Part shown: positions 9,691 through 19,090 of the stretch, in pieces
How the letters are laid out: each line of letters opens with the position of its first letter
Numbering within the stretch: the stretch's first letter is position 1
Assembly: GCA_963718375.1 (NCBI GenBank)
Contig: CAVQZD010000005.1
Coordinates: 930,001-994,000 of the forward strand
Origin: RBG-16-64-13 sp963718375
GTDB lineage: Bacteria; Actinomycetota; Thermoleophilia; RBG-16-64-13
Direction: 5' to 3'
DNA: 64,000 bases
Position numbers and translations under genes: made by a program
Notes under the pieces: model-generated
What the model was told of the DNA's origin: nothing
What the model saw: only the letters and a program-made list of their open reading frames with translations
Database searches by the model: none

Positions 9691-12600
9691 CTACGGCGTG
9701 CTCAGCATGACGTCAAAGCGGTCCACATCTATGGTGTGATACCAGGACTTGACGTTCTTGGTGCCTAGGCACTCGATGACGACGGTGTGCGAGCCGTCGG
9801 CAAGGATGCCGGTGTCATAGACCTTCTGCTTCCAGAGCGTAGTGGAGCTATATAGGTCTACAGTCTTGGCATTGGCGGTGTCGCCGTCCACGGTCACGAG
9901 GGCTTTGCCCTTGGTGTTCGAGGTGCAGGCCACCCAGGAGGCGTAAGTGCCGTTGAAGGTGAAGGTGGTCTTGTAGCCGACCTTGTCGGTGTAGGCGTAG
10001 GTGTCGTTGTAGGCGGCGTAGTAGTTGCTGCCATCCCACCTGGACCACTGCGAAGTGGAAGCTCCCGTGGCTATGCCGGGGGCGTAGGCGAAGTAGGCGT
10101 AGTTATTGTCATCGATCTTGGTCACGGTAGGACTCTGCTCTAGCGTGCCTACGATGTCGAAGGCGTCCACATCTATCGTGTACCAGCCGGAAGCGGCGCG
10201 CTTCTCATACAGGCACTCGATGACCACAGTGTGGGTGCCATAGGTGAGAGTCCCCGTGGAGTAGACCTTCTGCTTCCAGAGCGTGGCAGAGCTGTAGAGG
10301 TCTACCGTCTGGGTCGCGGCTCCTGGGGTGCCCGGGTCCACGGTCACCTTGGCTTTGCCCTTGGTGTTAGACGTGCAGGCGATCAGATCCAGCGAGGTGC
10401 CTTCGAAGGTGACGAGCACCTTGTCGGCCTTCTTGTCGGTGTAGGCGTAGGTGTCTTGGTACGCGGCCCAGTAGTTGCTGCCATCCCAGCGAGACCAACC
10501 GGGGAGATAGGTGATCTTGGAGGCCTTGTCGTCGTAGCGGGTGGTGGCTAGGTAGGTGAAGTCGTCAGCCGAGGTGTTCTCGCTGGGACCACCTGGGGTG
10601 GTCACCTGCACCTGCACGGTGCCGGCTGCGTGCGCCGGGGAGTTCACGGTGATCTGGGTCCCGGCCGGGTTGACCGAGACGCCGGTGGCCGCTGTGCCGC
10701 CGAAGGTCACCGCTGTGGCCCCGGTGAAGTCGGTGCCGGTGATGGTGACCGAGGTGCCACCGCTAGCGGGGCCAGCGGTGGGCGCTAGACCGGTCACGGT
10801 GGGGGCAGCCACATAGGTGTAGTTATCGGCTGCAGTATTGTCGCTCGGGCCACCGGCCGCGGTCACCTGCACCTGCACGGTGCCCGGGGCATGCCCCGGG
10901 GCGGTGGCGGTGATCTGGGTGTCGGAATTCACCGTGTACACGTAGCAGGTGGACGTGCCGAAGGTGACGTTCGAGACGTTCGTGAAGTCCGTGCCGGTGA
11001 TAACCACCGAATTGCCGCCGGAGGCCGGACCTATGGCCGGCGCGACGGAGCTGATGGTGGGGGCCGGCGTGACGACGGCGTGGCCGGTCAGCCGCACGAG
11101 ATTGCCTTGCACTTTCCGCCAATCCCAAACACAGACGGTGTCCGTGGTCCAAGTGTAGGTACCTTGCGCTGTGACCAGCTCCAGACCAGTGTCCACCACC
11201 GGATCGCTGGACGCGGCGAGCAGATGCCGGCCGTTGATGTCGAGCGAGGGCATGTAGTCGACTCGCACCCCCCCCTCGGTGGCGGCCACCTCGGTGGTGA
11301 TGCGCAGCGTGTAGGCGTAATCCTCCTGTGGACCGATGATGAAGACCGCGAAGCTCTCAGCGTCATGATTTGGGAAGATGGCGGCACCTTCGGGCGCATC
11401 CACCACTTCTACGCTGATCACGGTCGCGTTGTAGTCGGAGTCCTCCGGACGAGCATTGCCGTTGATGATCAGAGCAGTCGTCGGCTCCTCCGGGGTGACC
11501 GTCACCGTGAGCACCTGAGTGCCACCGGTCGAGTCGAAGACAGTATGATCGGCCGAACGTGTGACGCTGAAGCCAGGACTGAACGACTGGACGGCTTGCA
11601 GCCTGGCCCACGCTCCCTGCGTCTCCATTTGCCCGACAGCCGGGAACTCCCAACTGAAATCGGTGCCAGGCACCGCCCCGCTCGACAAGTAGTCCTCTTG
11701 CACCTCAGCGATGGTCGAGGCGCTCGAGAGTTCGAGGGCCGGACCGCCCTGGGGGCCGATTCCCGTCACAGAGGCGCCAGAGCCGTCCGCAGTATTGTTG
11801 AGTTGGCCGACGAGCTGTGTATATCCGTCTACCGGAGCATCTGAGACGCTATCCGCATCTGTCTCGTAGATCCGGTCGGACCCGACTACTGCCAAGACCC
11901 GGTTGGCCGTTGTGGTCGCATGGCCCAAGAGGCAGACCACACGACCTTCGTTCTCCTGCCAGTTCCACAGGTAGTGGCCGGCGGCCGTCCAAGTCCAGCG
12001 GCCTCCCGAGGTCACGCGCGTGAGGCTGCCGGATACCTCCGGTTCAGTGGACTGGCCGACCTGCGTGTCATTCCTGATCTCCACGTCCGGCAGGTAGCTA
12101 ACATCCCCCGCCAACGTAGACGCAACCTCGGTCGTCACTACGAGGACATAGACGGAGCCTTCCTCAGCTTCCCATATGTCCCCATAGAAGCCTTCGTCGT
12201 CGAAACCGGTGTCAGAATCGGGGGGTGGGGAACCGTCCCACTCCACGCTCACCACGTCTGCTGTGTAGTACGGCCAGTCGCCCGTATGTATGTTCCCTCC
12301 TATGTGGAGGAAGGGCATGTCCTCTTCCGCAGTCACGGTGATGGTCAACGTCTGGGTTCCGCCGCTGAAGTCGAAGACGGTCTGACTGGCCTCCCGCTCG
12401 ACGCTGAAGCCGGGGATGAACGAAACCTCTCCTAGGTTGGCCCAAGAACCTTGGCCATCCTCCTCCGCCACAGCCGGGAACTCCCACGCGAAGTCGGTCC
12501 CCGGGATCGTGCCGCTCTCCAGGTAGTCTGGGTTCACATCTTCCGCATCAGAGACAGCCTCCAGCGTAAGGACCGGCCCCTCGCTCGACCCCAAGACGGG

Positions 12601-15345
12601 CGCGCCCGATCCATCTCGCTCGTTCCAAATATCGGTGCCCAGGTCAAGGAGGCCGTCCAGGCTGACGTTGGAGACACTGTCTTCCTCTGTCTCGTAGCGC
12701 CTGGATGTGCTGAAGTTGGCCCACACGACGTTGCCATCAGTCTCGGCTCGACCGACCAGGTGCACCACGCGATTCTCATACTCTTGCCAATTCCACATGC
12801 AGGTGCCATCCGCTGTCCAAGTCCACGTACCCCCCGCGGTCGTGCGGGACAGACTGTCAGTGACCTTCGGCTCGGTAGACTCGGCCACCATGCTACCGTT
12901 TCGGATCTCAACGTCGGGCCTAAAGCGCACGTCTGCTCCCTCAAGAGTAGAGGCGACCTCGGTAGTCACTATGAGGGTGTAGGTGGATCCGGTGTGGACG
13001 TCTCGTATGTTGGCCCAGAACCCGCCGTCTTCATGGCTGACGTCAGAATCAGGGGGAACGGTGCCCTCCCACGCCGCGCTCAGCACCTTGGCGCTGTAAT
13101 ACGGCCAGTCGCCCCACGGCCCGAGGTTTCCATTGATGCTCAGGTACTCCATGTCCTCTTGAGCGGTCACCACAAGGGTTAGGGTCTGAGTGCCTCCCTC
13201 GGTGTCAAAGACGACCTGACTGTGCGAACGAGTCACGCTGAACCCCGGAGTGAAAGTGACCTCTCCCAGGTTGGCCCAAGAACCCTGGCCTTCGTTCTCC
13301 GCCACGGCCGGGAAGTCCCAGGTGAAGTCGGTTCCTGGCGTCGACCCGGTTGCCAGGTACTCATTGTTCACGTCTACAGCATCGGAGACTGCCTCTAGGG
13401 CAAGCAACGGGCCACCCTGTGAGCCGGTACCGGTCAGGCTCTGCCCGGAGTAGTCCTGATCGTTGCCGAGGTTGGTGCTCAAGTTGAGAAAGCCGACCAG
13501 GCTGTCATTGGCAACGTCGTCGCCTTCGGTCTCGTAGGACTGTGAAGTGTCGAAGTTGACCCCCACGAGATTGGCATCCCCGCCGACATATCCATTCAGG
13601 TGCACCGCCCGGCTGGTGCTCTCCCGCCAATTCCACAGGTAGGTGCCCGAGGCGGTCCAAGTCCAAGTGCCGCCAGCCGTTACGCGCGAGAGGCCGCTGC
13701 CAACCTCCGGCTCGCTGGAGGTGGCCTCAGTGTGCTGGCTACTGATATGGAGGTCGGGCATGTAGGTCACGTTGATCCCATCGAGGGTGGAGACCACCTC
13801 GGTGGTAATGACAAGCGAATAGGTGACATATGCCTCGGCGTTGTTGACGCCGGCCCAGAAGCCGTTCTCATCGAAATCAAGATTGCCCGACGGAGGCTCG
13901 GTAACCCAAGCCACATCGATGATCTTCGCTGCGTACTGCTCGTAACCCCCCCACGGCCGCGCATTCCCGTTGATGTTCAGGCGCTCGATGGCCTCTTCTG
14001 GGGTGATGGTCAGGGTGAGAGTCTGGGTTCCTACGGCTGAGCCAAACACAGTCTCATCCGCTGAGCGGGTGACTGCAAAGCCAGGGGTGAAAGAGATGTC
14101 GCCTAGATTGGCCCACGACCCTAGGCCGTTGTTCTCTGCCAAGGCCGGAAAATCCCAGGTGAAGTCGGTCCCTGGTGTCGAGCCGGTCGTCAGGTACTCG
14201 TTGTTGACGTCTACGGCATCCGATATGGCCTCTAGAGCAAGCGACGGTCCGCCCTCGGGACCGCTACCGGTGACCGGCTGTCCGGTGCTGTCGCCCTGGT
14301 TGTTGAGGTTCACGGTCGGGTTAAGGAAGCCGTCCAGGTCGGTGTTCGAGACGCTGTTGCCGTCGGTGTTGTACTGCTTGGCCGTGTCGAAGTGGGCCCA
14401 AACCGAGTTGGCATCCCCACTGATATGTCCATTCAGGTGGACCGCCCTGCTGGTCGTCTCCTGCCAATTCCACAAGTAGGTGCCTGAGGCCGCCCACGTC
14501 CAGGTGCCACCGGCCGTCGCGCGCACTAGGCTGCTGGCGCTCTCCGGCTCAGTCGAGTTGGCCACGGTGTGCTGGTTGCTTAGGTCGATGTCGGGCATGT
14601 AGGTGACGTCCACCCCAGCAAGGGTGGAGGCCACTTTGGTGGTGATTATGAGGGTATAGGTGACGCCCGACTCTGCGTCGCTGATGCCGCCCCAGAAGCC
14701 GTTCTCGTTGAAGTCAAGGCTGCCTGAAGGTGGCGCGGTCTCCCACTGCACATCGGTGATCTCGGCCGTGAAGTACCCGTAGCCCCCCGGCCGGGAATTG
14801 CCGTTGAAGTTCAGGCGTTCGATGGCCTCTTCCGGGGTCACGGTCAGAGTCAGTACCTGGACTCCTCCTGTCGAGTCGAAGACCGTCTCGTCCGCCGAGC
14901 GAGTGGCCGCGAAGCCGGGAGTGAACGAGACATCACCTAGATTGGCCCACGAACCTACTGCGTTGTTCTCTGCCAACTCCGGGTAATCCCAGGTGAAGTC
15001 GGTCCCTGGCACCGAGCCCGTCTCCAGGTACGGCCTGTTCACGTCGCTCGCGTCAGAGTCGGCCTTCAGAGCAAGCTCTGGGCCGCCCTCCAAGCCGCTA
15101 CCGGTGACCGGCTCCCCGGTGCTGTCCCCCTGGTTGTGGAGGTTTGCGTTTAAGCTGATGAAACCCTTAAGATCTACGTTCGAGACGCTGTTGTCGTCAG
15201 TGTTGTATCGCTGGGCGGTATCGAAACCAACGCTCACTTGGTTGCTGGCCTCGCCATAGGCTAGGCCGCCCAACGCGACAGTCAAGCCAACTGTGGAGAC
15301 AACTGTAAGGATTGCGAATAGGACGCTCTTTCGAGACGCGGTCAC
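9691..15345 (-). CDS. Giant repetitive secreted surface protein
   Basis: A 1,884-residue exported protein. GTG 15345 is preceded by AAAGGGGGA and followed by a signal peptide. Five tandem repeats of about 285 residues follow. Each has an FDTxxxYxTD opening, a GSxPGTDFxWxFPxxxE motif, WANLGxxxFxPGF, a TxTLTxTVTPEE strand and a C-terminal GGTWTWxxxGTYLWNWxE. Two IPT/TIG domains come next (SSVAPAIGPASGG and TGLAPTAGPASGG), then two copies of the ~130-residue C-terminal module found in the proteins at 215 and 5568. No catalytic motif or LPxTG anchor is visible. A role as a cell-surface or matrix protein is inference; the 285-residue unit is not one I recognise. Confidence 0.8.
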   Translation of the reverse strand: MTASRKSVLFAILTVVSTVGLTVALGGLAYGEASNQVSVGFDTAQRYNTDDNSVSNVDLKGFISLNANLHNQGDSTGEPVTGSGLEGGPELALKADSDASDVNRPYLETGSVPGTDFTWDYPELAENNAVGSWANLGDVSFTPGFAATRSADETVFDSTGGVQVLTLTVTPEEAIERLNFNGNSRPGGYGYFTAEITDVQWETAPPSGSLDFNENGFWGGISDAESGVTYTLIITTKVASTLAGVDVTYMPDIDLSNQHTVANSTEPESASSLVRATAGGTWTWAASGTYLWNWQETTSRAVHLNGHISGDANSVWAHFDTAKQYNTDGNSVSNTDLDGFLNPTVNLNNQGDSTGQPVTGSGPEGGPSLALEAISDAVDVNNEYLTTGSTPGTDFTWDFPALAENNGLGSWANLGDISFTPGFAVTRSADETVFGSAVGTQTLTLTITPEEAIERLNINGNARPWGGYEQYAAKIIDVAWVTEPPSGNLDFDENGFWAGVNNAEAYVTYSLVITTEVVSTLDGINVTYMPDLHISSQHTEATSSEPEVGSGLSRVTAGGTWTWTASGTYLWNWRESTSRAVHLNGYVGGDANLVGVNFDTSQSYETEGDDVANDSLVGFLNLSTNLGNDQDYSGQSLTGTGSQGGPLLALEAVSDAVDVNNEYLATGSTPGTDFTWDFPAVAENEGQGSWANLGEVTFTPGFSVTRSHSQVVFDTEGGTQTLTLVVTAQEDMEYLSINGNLGPWGDWPYYSAKVLSAAWEGTVPPDSDVSHEDGGFWANIRDVHTGSTYTLIVTTEVASTLEGADVRFRPDVEIRNGSMVAESTEPKVTDSLSRTTAGGTWTWTADGTCMWNWQEYENRVVHLVGRAETDGNVVWANFSTSRRYETEEDSVSNVSLDGLLDLGTDIWNERDGSGAPVLGSSEGPVLTLEAVSDAEDVNPDYLESGTIPGTDFAWEFPAVAEEDGQGSWANLGEVSFIPGFSVEREASQTVFDFSGGTQTLTITVTAEEDMPFLHIGGNIHTGDWPYYTADVVSVEWDGSPPPDSDTGFDDEGFYGDIWEAEEGSVYVLVVTTEVASTLAGDVSYLPDVEIRNDTQVGQSTEPEVSGSLTRVTSGGRWTWTAAGHYLWNWQENEGRVVCLLGHATTTANRVLAVVGSDRIYETDADSVSDAPVDGYTQLVGQLNNTADGSGASVTGIGPQGGPALELSSASTIAEVQEDYLSSGAVPGTDFSWEFPAVGQMETQGAWARLQAVQSFSPGFSVTRSADHTVFDSTGGTQVLTVTVTPEEPTTALIINGNARPEDSDYNATVISVEVVDAPEGAAIFPNHDAESFAVFIIGPQEDYAYTLRITTEVAATEGGVRVDYMPSLDINGRHLLAASSDPVVDTGLELVTAQGTYTWTTDTVCVWDWRKVQGNLVRLTGHAVVTPAPTISSVAPAIGPASGGNSVVITGTDFTNVSNVTFGTSTCYVYTVNSDTQITATAPGHAPGTVQVQVTAAGGPSDNTAADNYTYVAAPTVTGLAPTAGPASGGTSVTITGTDFTGATAVTFGGTAATGVSVNPAGTQITVNSPAHAAGTVQVQVTTPGGPSENTSADDFTYLATTRYDDKASKITYLPGWSRWDGSNYWAAYQDTYAYTDKKADKVLVTFEGTSLDLIACTSNTKGKAKVTVDPGTPGAATQTVDLYSSATLWKQKVYSTGTLTYGTHTVVIECLYEKRAASGWYTIDVDAFDIVGTLEQSPTVTKIDDNNYAYFAYAPGIATGASTSQWSRWDGSNYYAAYNDTYAYTDKVGYKTTFTFNGTYASWVACTSNTKGKALVTVDGDTANAKTVDLYSSTTLWKQKVYDTGILADGSHTVVIECLGTKNVKSWYHTIDVDRFDVMLSTP

Positions 15346-15630
15346 GGCTCCCCCTTTAAAGCGTGCAGTGGCTATAGCCCGCTTGTTGTGGCCCCGCCGT
15401 GATTCGACCGGGCCACTTTCCCAATTTGCATGATGAGACTTCCCTCACGCAAACGCAAGACCCGCCAACGAGCAACCGCAGCTTCTGCCATTCCGCCACT
15501 GGGCCGCCTGCGGAGGCGTCTCCCGGCTGGCTCCTGCCACCGAGAAAGCTGCCCAAGAGGATAGTCGCGAGTCTCTCCCACGATGCCGGTGGGCAAAGCC
15601 GCGGCAATAACCCCCCGGCGCATTACTGTC
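15346..15630 (-). other. Long leader of the giant surface-protein gene
   Basis: No gene lies in these 285 bases between the tRNA terminator and GTG 15345. On the transcribed strand there is a 7-bp stem with a 15-nt loop (15388-15416) and a short palindrome, GGCTATAGCC (15370-15379). They could form leader structures or a second transcription stop, but they match no riboswitch or RNA family I know. Confidence 0.3.
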
Positions 15631-15660
15631 CAAAGAAAAAGGCCCTCCAAAGAGGGCCTT
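15631..15660 (-). terminator. Rho-independent terminator of tRNA-fMet
   Basis: AAGGCCCTC / GAGGGCCTT forms a 9-bp stem with a 4-nt loop. On the minus strand it is followed by TTTTTCTTT, and it begins 6 bases beyond the tRNA 3' end. This is a classical intrinsic terminator. Confidence 0.85.
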
Positions 15661-15665
15661 TCTTA

Positions 15666-15742
<77 letters not shown>

Positions 15743-15936
15743 CCGAGTGAGTGACGGAGTATAGCACAGGGCTATTCACGCACCACCTGCATAGGACTTC
15801 GGTCCGATGGTCTTCGTTCCTCCGAGGCGCTAGAATCGCACCTCTCAAAAACCCGGGCGTTTGCAGGAGAACGTTCACAGATAGCGCAAGTGTTGTGGAT
15901 GCGCTGCCGATAACCCTGCCAGAGGTTGCATAGCGG

Positions 15937-17130
15937 ATGAGACTTACCAGACAGACTGAGGATAGCGAGCAGCGCAGCGGGCGCAGACGCGCCGCGGCCT
16001 GGCACAGCGTCTCTCAGGGTCTGCTGTCACACAGTCGTGTGGTGCTACTGGGCTTGGTCTGCACCATCCTGCTGGCCTCTACCGCATTCGCCTCGGTGGC
16101 TTCGGCCGCCCCCGGCGACCTCGATTCACTGAAAGCCCAGGCAAGCGAGCTAGAGACCCAGATCGCCGACCTCGATCAACAGTTGGAGGCGAGCACCGAA
16201 GCCTACAATCAGCTCGTTATCCAGCTCAACGAACTCAACGTGGCCATGACCATGCTCCGCCAACAGAAGGACGCGGCAGAGCGTGATTACGAGTACCGCC
16301 TGCGGCTGTACGAGCAGCGGCTCTGCGATCTCTACAAGGCCGGGGGACAGGACGAGTTCCTGCAGATGATCCTGGACGCCAGCAGCATGGGCGAGTTCAT
16401 CGACCGTGCGCGCCTGGCGGCCGAACTGGCCGACCAAGACCGGCGATTGATGGAGAACCTCACCCGCAGCGCCGACACCCTGGACGAGGTGATCGCCCAG
16501 ATCGATCAGACCAAGACCGACGAGCTCAGCGTCCGTAGACAGATGACCGGCGAGAAGCAGCACATCGAGACCACCCTGGCGGCTCGGCGCAGCACGCTGG
16601 ACAGTGTCAGTGCCGAGATCGCGGCGCTCATCGAGGCCGAGCGCCAGCGCCAAGCCGAAGAGCAGGCCATGCTGCAGGAGACTCTCGCGGCCATACTCAA
16701 CGGGGGCCAGGTCTTCAGCGGCACGCTCCCGCAGACGGATAGCGAGATCCTGAACCAGTTCCTGGAGACCGCGGCGGCGTACATGGGCGTCCCCTATGTC
16801 TGGGGAGGCGAGCGGCCTTCCACGGGCCTGGATTGTTCGGGCTACACCCAGTACGTCTATAGGCAGCACGGCATCAGCCTGCCCCACTACTCCGGATACC
16901 AGGCCGTACTGGGTCTACCCGTCGACTTGGCCAGCATCCAACCTGGTGACCTGCTCGCGTTCGGGTTCCCGGTGCATCACGTGGGTATCTATGTGGGCGA
17001 AGACTTGTTCCTGCATGCCGCGGGCACCGGACTCGGGGTCCGCATAGGGCGCCTGAGCGACCGCAGCGATCTCGCCGCCATCCGCCGCTTCGACCTCAAG
17101 CCCAGATCAGGGGCGCCCGCCTTCAACTAG
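15937..17130 (+). CDS. Secreted NlpC/P60 peptidoglycan hydrolase with coiled coil
   Basis: A 397-residue wall hydrolase of the RipA/CwlO-like layout. It has a signal peptide (residues about 30-65, cleavage near ASA), then a Gln/Glu-rich coiled coil (about 70-245), then an NlpC/P60 domain. The catalytic Cys is C300 in LDCSGY. The catalytic His is H348 in VHHVGIYVG, and a further His follows in FLHAAG. Family activity is cleavage of D-Glu-gamma-meso-DAP type stem-peptide bonds; the coiled coil usually controls activity. ATG 15937 has only a weak AGAGG upstream. The 194 bases separating it from the tRNA hold no riboswitch I could match. Confidence 0.9.
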   Translation: MRLTRQTEDSEQRSGRRRAAAWHSVSQGLLSHSRVVLLGLVCTILLASTAFASVASAAPGDLDSLKAQASELETQIADLDQQLEASTEAYNQLVIQLNELNVAMTMLRQQKDAAERDYEYRLRLYEQRLCDLYKAGGQDEFLQMILDASSMGEFIDRARLAAELADQDRRLMENLTRSADTLDEVIAQIDQTKTDELSVRRQMTGEKQHIETTLAARRSTLDSVSAEIAALIEAERQRQAEEQAMLQETLAAILNGGQVFSGTLPQTDSEILNQFLETAAAYMGVPYVWGGERPSTGLDCSGYTQYVYRQHGISLPHYSGYQAVLGLPVDLASIQPGDLLAFGFPVHHVGIYVGEDLFLHAAGTGLGVRIGRLSDRSDLAAIRRFDLKPRSGAPAFN

Positions 17131-17152
17131 TCCCCCTGTTCGAAGGGGGGAC
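17130..17152 (+). terminator. Weak hairpin after the NlpC/P60 gene
   Basis: GTCCCCC / GGGGGAC can form a 7-bp stem around an 8-9-nt loop and includes the last base of the stop codon. No U-tract follows, so termination is only possible, not shown. Confidence 0.35.
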
Positions 17153-17204
17153 GGCCGGTCGCAAACGATGTGCTACCGGAGGCCAAGACGGGTAGAATGA
17201 GTGC

Positions 17205-17468
17205 ATGCCGACCGACACCCTCATCATGACCATACTGATCCTGATGGGTTCGGCCCTGTGGGCCATCGGCCTCGGGGTGTCCGGCTATCGGACGTACAAG
17301 CTGGTCAAGGCAGCCCGAGCGGCTAATCTCTCCTCGAAGGCACAACTGGAAGCGGTCAAGGGCCGTATCCAGCGTCTGGGCCCCCGCATGCGCGAACTCG
17401 ACATCAAGCAGAAGGCTGTGGCTGAGAAGCTCGAGAGCATCTCAGCCACAGCCCGCAATCTCTACTAG
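17205..17468 (+). CDS. Small membrane protein with coiled-coil tail
   Basis: An 87-residue protein with one N-terminal transmembrane helix (about 7-27), then a Lys/Arg-rich amphipathic helix likely to be coiled coil. The ribosome site is weak. It converges with the NFU gene, and 49 bases separate the stops. It belongs to no family I recognise, but codon use and length argue for a real gene. Confidence 0.55.
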   Translation: MPTDTLIMTILILMGSALWAIGLGVSGYRTYKLVKAARAANLSSKAQLEAVKGRIQRLGPRMRELDIKQKAVAEKLESISATARNLY

Positions 17469-17517
17469 ACCCGAAGCCGGGGCGGCAAGCAACTCACGCG
17501 CCGCTAGCTGACGACCG

Positions 17518-17742
17518 TCAGACGGCCACCACCTCGGTGATCTCGGGGATATCTTCGCGCAGCACCCGCTCCACGCCCATGCGCAGTGTCATCTGTGACA
17601 TGGGGCAACTGCCGCAGGCGCCGACCAACTTGACCTTGACGACGCCCGTCTCTTCGTCGACATCGACCAGTTCAACGTTGCCGCCGTCGGCCTGCAGCGC
17701 GGGACGTATACGATCCAGTGCCTTCTCGACTCTATCCTTCAC
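17518..17742 (-). CDS. NFU-type Fe-S scaffold/carrier protein
   Basis: A 74-residue stand-alone NifU C-terminal (NFU) domain. The hallmark is GACGSCPMSQMTL, where the two Cys of CxxC from each of two subunits hold a [4Fe-4S] cluster. The start of the fold (VEKALDRIRPALQADGGNVELV) is also typical. It probably delivers clusters to apo-proteins, fitting a genome rich in ferredoxin-like enzymes. It lies 31 bases downstream of the thiolase start region on the same strand and may be co-transcribed. Confidence 0.9.
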   Translation of the reverse strand: MKDRVEKALDRIRPALQADGGNVELVDVDEETGVVKVKLVGACGSCPMSQMTLRMGVERVLREDIPEITEVVAV

Positions 17743-17772
17743 GGTCTTCTCCTGCCTCTGAGTCCGCCTGGC

Positions 17773-18957
17773 TCAGACCTTGACTATGGTAGCGATGCCT
17801 TGGCCACCACCTATGCACATGGTGGCTAGACCATACGTTCCCCCCTCTTGCTTAAGAGCATGCACGAGGGTGGTGAGGACTCGCGCGCCGGAGGCACCGA
17901 TGGGGTGACCCAGAGCGATGGCTCCACCGTAGAGGTTCACCTTGCTCATGTCGAAGCCCAGCTCCTGCGCCACGGCGCCGGCCTGGGCGGCGAAAGCCTC
18001 GTTGGCCTCGATGACGTCCAGTTGCTCCAGCTTCATGCCGGTCTTCTCCAGCACCTTCTTGGTGGCGTAGTAGGGGCCCATGCCCATGTACGCCGGGTCG
18101 AGAGCGGCGGTGGCGTAGCCGACTATGGTCGCCAAGGGCTTGAGGCCCTTCTTCTCCGCCCACTCGGCTGAGGCGACCACGAACGCGGCGGCCGCGTCGT
18201 TGATGCCCGACGCGTTACCGGCGGTCACTGTCCCGCCTTCCTTCTTGAAGGCGGTGGGCAATTTGCCCAGGCCCTCGAGGGTGGTGTCGGCACGGACGTG
18301 TTCGTCGGTGTCGAACACTATGGGGTCACCCTTGCGCTGCGGTATCACGACTGGCACGATCTCGGCCTTGAACTTGCCGGCCTTGATGGCCGCCCCGGCC
18401 TTCTGCTGGCTGTCGAAGCCGATCTTGTCCTGCATCTCGCGGGTGATGCCGTACTTCTCCGCAACGTTCTCGGCCGTGACACCCATGTGGATGTTGTTCA
18501 TGGCGCACTGCAGACCGTCCAGGATCATCTCGTCCTGAAGCACTCCGTCGCCCATGCGGTAACCCTTGCGGGCGCTCGGCACCAGATACGGAGCCATGCT
18601 CATGTTCTCCATGCCACCGGCCACGATGACCTCGGCCTCGCCGGCCTTGATAGCGTCGGCGGCCAGGTGCACTGACTTCATGCCCGAGCCGCACACGATG
18701 TTGATGGTGAAGGCAGGGATCTCTTGGGGCAGTCCGGCCAAGAGCATGGCCTTGCGGGCGGGGTTCTGGCCCTGCCCAGCGGTGAGGACGTTGCCCATGA
18801 TGACTTCTTCGACATCAGCGCCGTCGATGCCGGCCCGCTTGACGGCCTCAGCGATGGCGATAGAGCCGAGCTGGGTGGCAGGGATGTCGGCCAAGGTACC
18901 AAGGTAACGGCCGACCGGGGTGCGCGCGGCGCTAAGGATCACTACATCTCGAGACAA
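17773..18957 (-). CDS. Acetyl-CoA C-acetyltransferase (thiolase)
   Basis: A 394-residue thiolase, the normal length. The TTG start at 18957 is chosen for the ideal AGGAG seven bases upstream. Catalytic residues are visible: nucleophile C89 in INIVCGSGMKSV, NEAFAAQ, H351 in GHPIGASGAR, and C381 in CIGGGQG. It condenses two acetyl-CoA to acetoacetyl-CoA or runs in reverse in acyl-CoA breakdown; direction and chain length cannot be read from sequence. It is the last gene but one of a minus-strand series with the hydrolase at 19091 upstream. Confidence 0.92.
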   Translation of the reverse strand: MSRDVVILSAARTPVGRYLGTLADIPATQLGSIAIAEAVKRAGIDGADVEEVIMGNVLTAGQGQNPARKAMLLAGLPQEIPAFTINIVCGSGMKSVHLAADAIKAGEAEVIVAGGMENMSMAPYLVPSARKGYRMGDGVLQDEMILDGLQCAMNNIHMGVTAENVAEKYGITREMQDKIGFDSQQKAGAAIKAGKFKAEIVPVVIPQRKGDPIVFDTDEHVRADTTLEGLGKLPTAFKKEGGTVTAGNASGINDAAAAFVVASAEWAEKKGLKPLATIVGYATAALDPAYMGMGPYYATKKVLEKTGMKLEQLDVIEANEAFAAQAGAVAQELGFDMSKVNLYGGAIALGHPIGASGARVLTTLVHALKQEGGTYGLATMCIGGGQGIATIVKV

Positions 18958-19090
18958 GGGGGATCTCCTTTCATAACCACACGTGCTTCTGACGCACGAA
19001 ATGTACTGGGAGAAGATACCACCCCACGGCCAGAGGCCGCGGCCCGGGCCGCCGCGCGGCGGAGTCCGGCAGCGCGACCGAGCGCGCCGC

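Noticed and set aside
15440..15520. tRNA-like stretch (GTGGCGGAATGGCAGA) on the minus strand of the leader
   Set aside because: No acceptor stem or complete cloverleaf can be formed, and no proper T-arm follows.
15743..15936. Possible cyclic-di-AMP riboswitch before the NlpC/P60 gene
   Set aside because: Such genes often have one, but the conserved ydaO-type core motifs could not be found in these bases.
19039..19052. 14-bp perfect palindrome between the thiolase and hydrolase genes
   Set aside because: Made of G and C only with no loop or U-tract, in a GC-rich gap; chance is likely.
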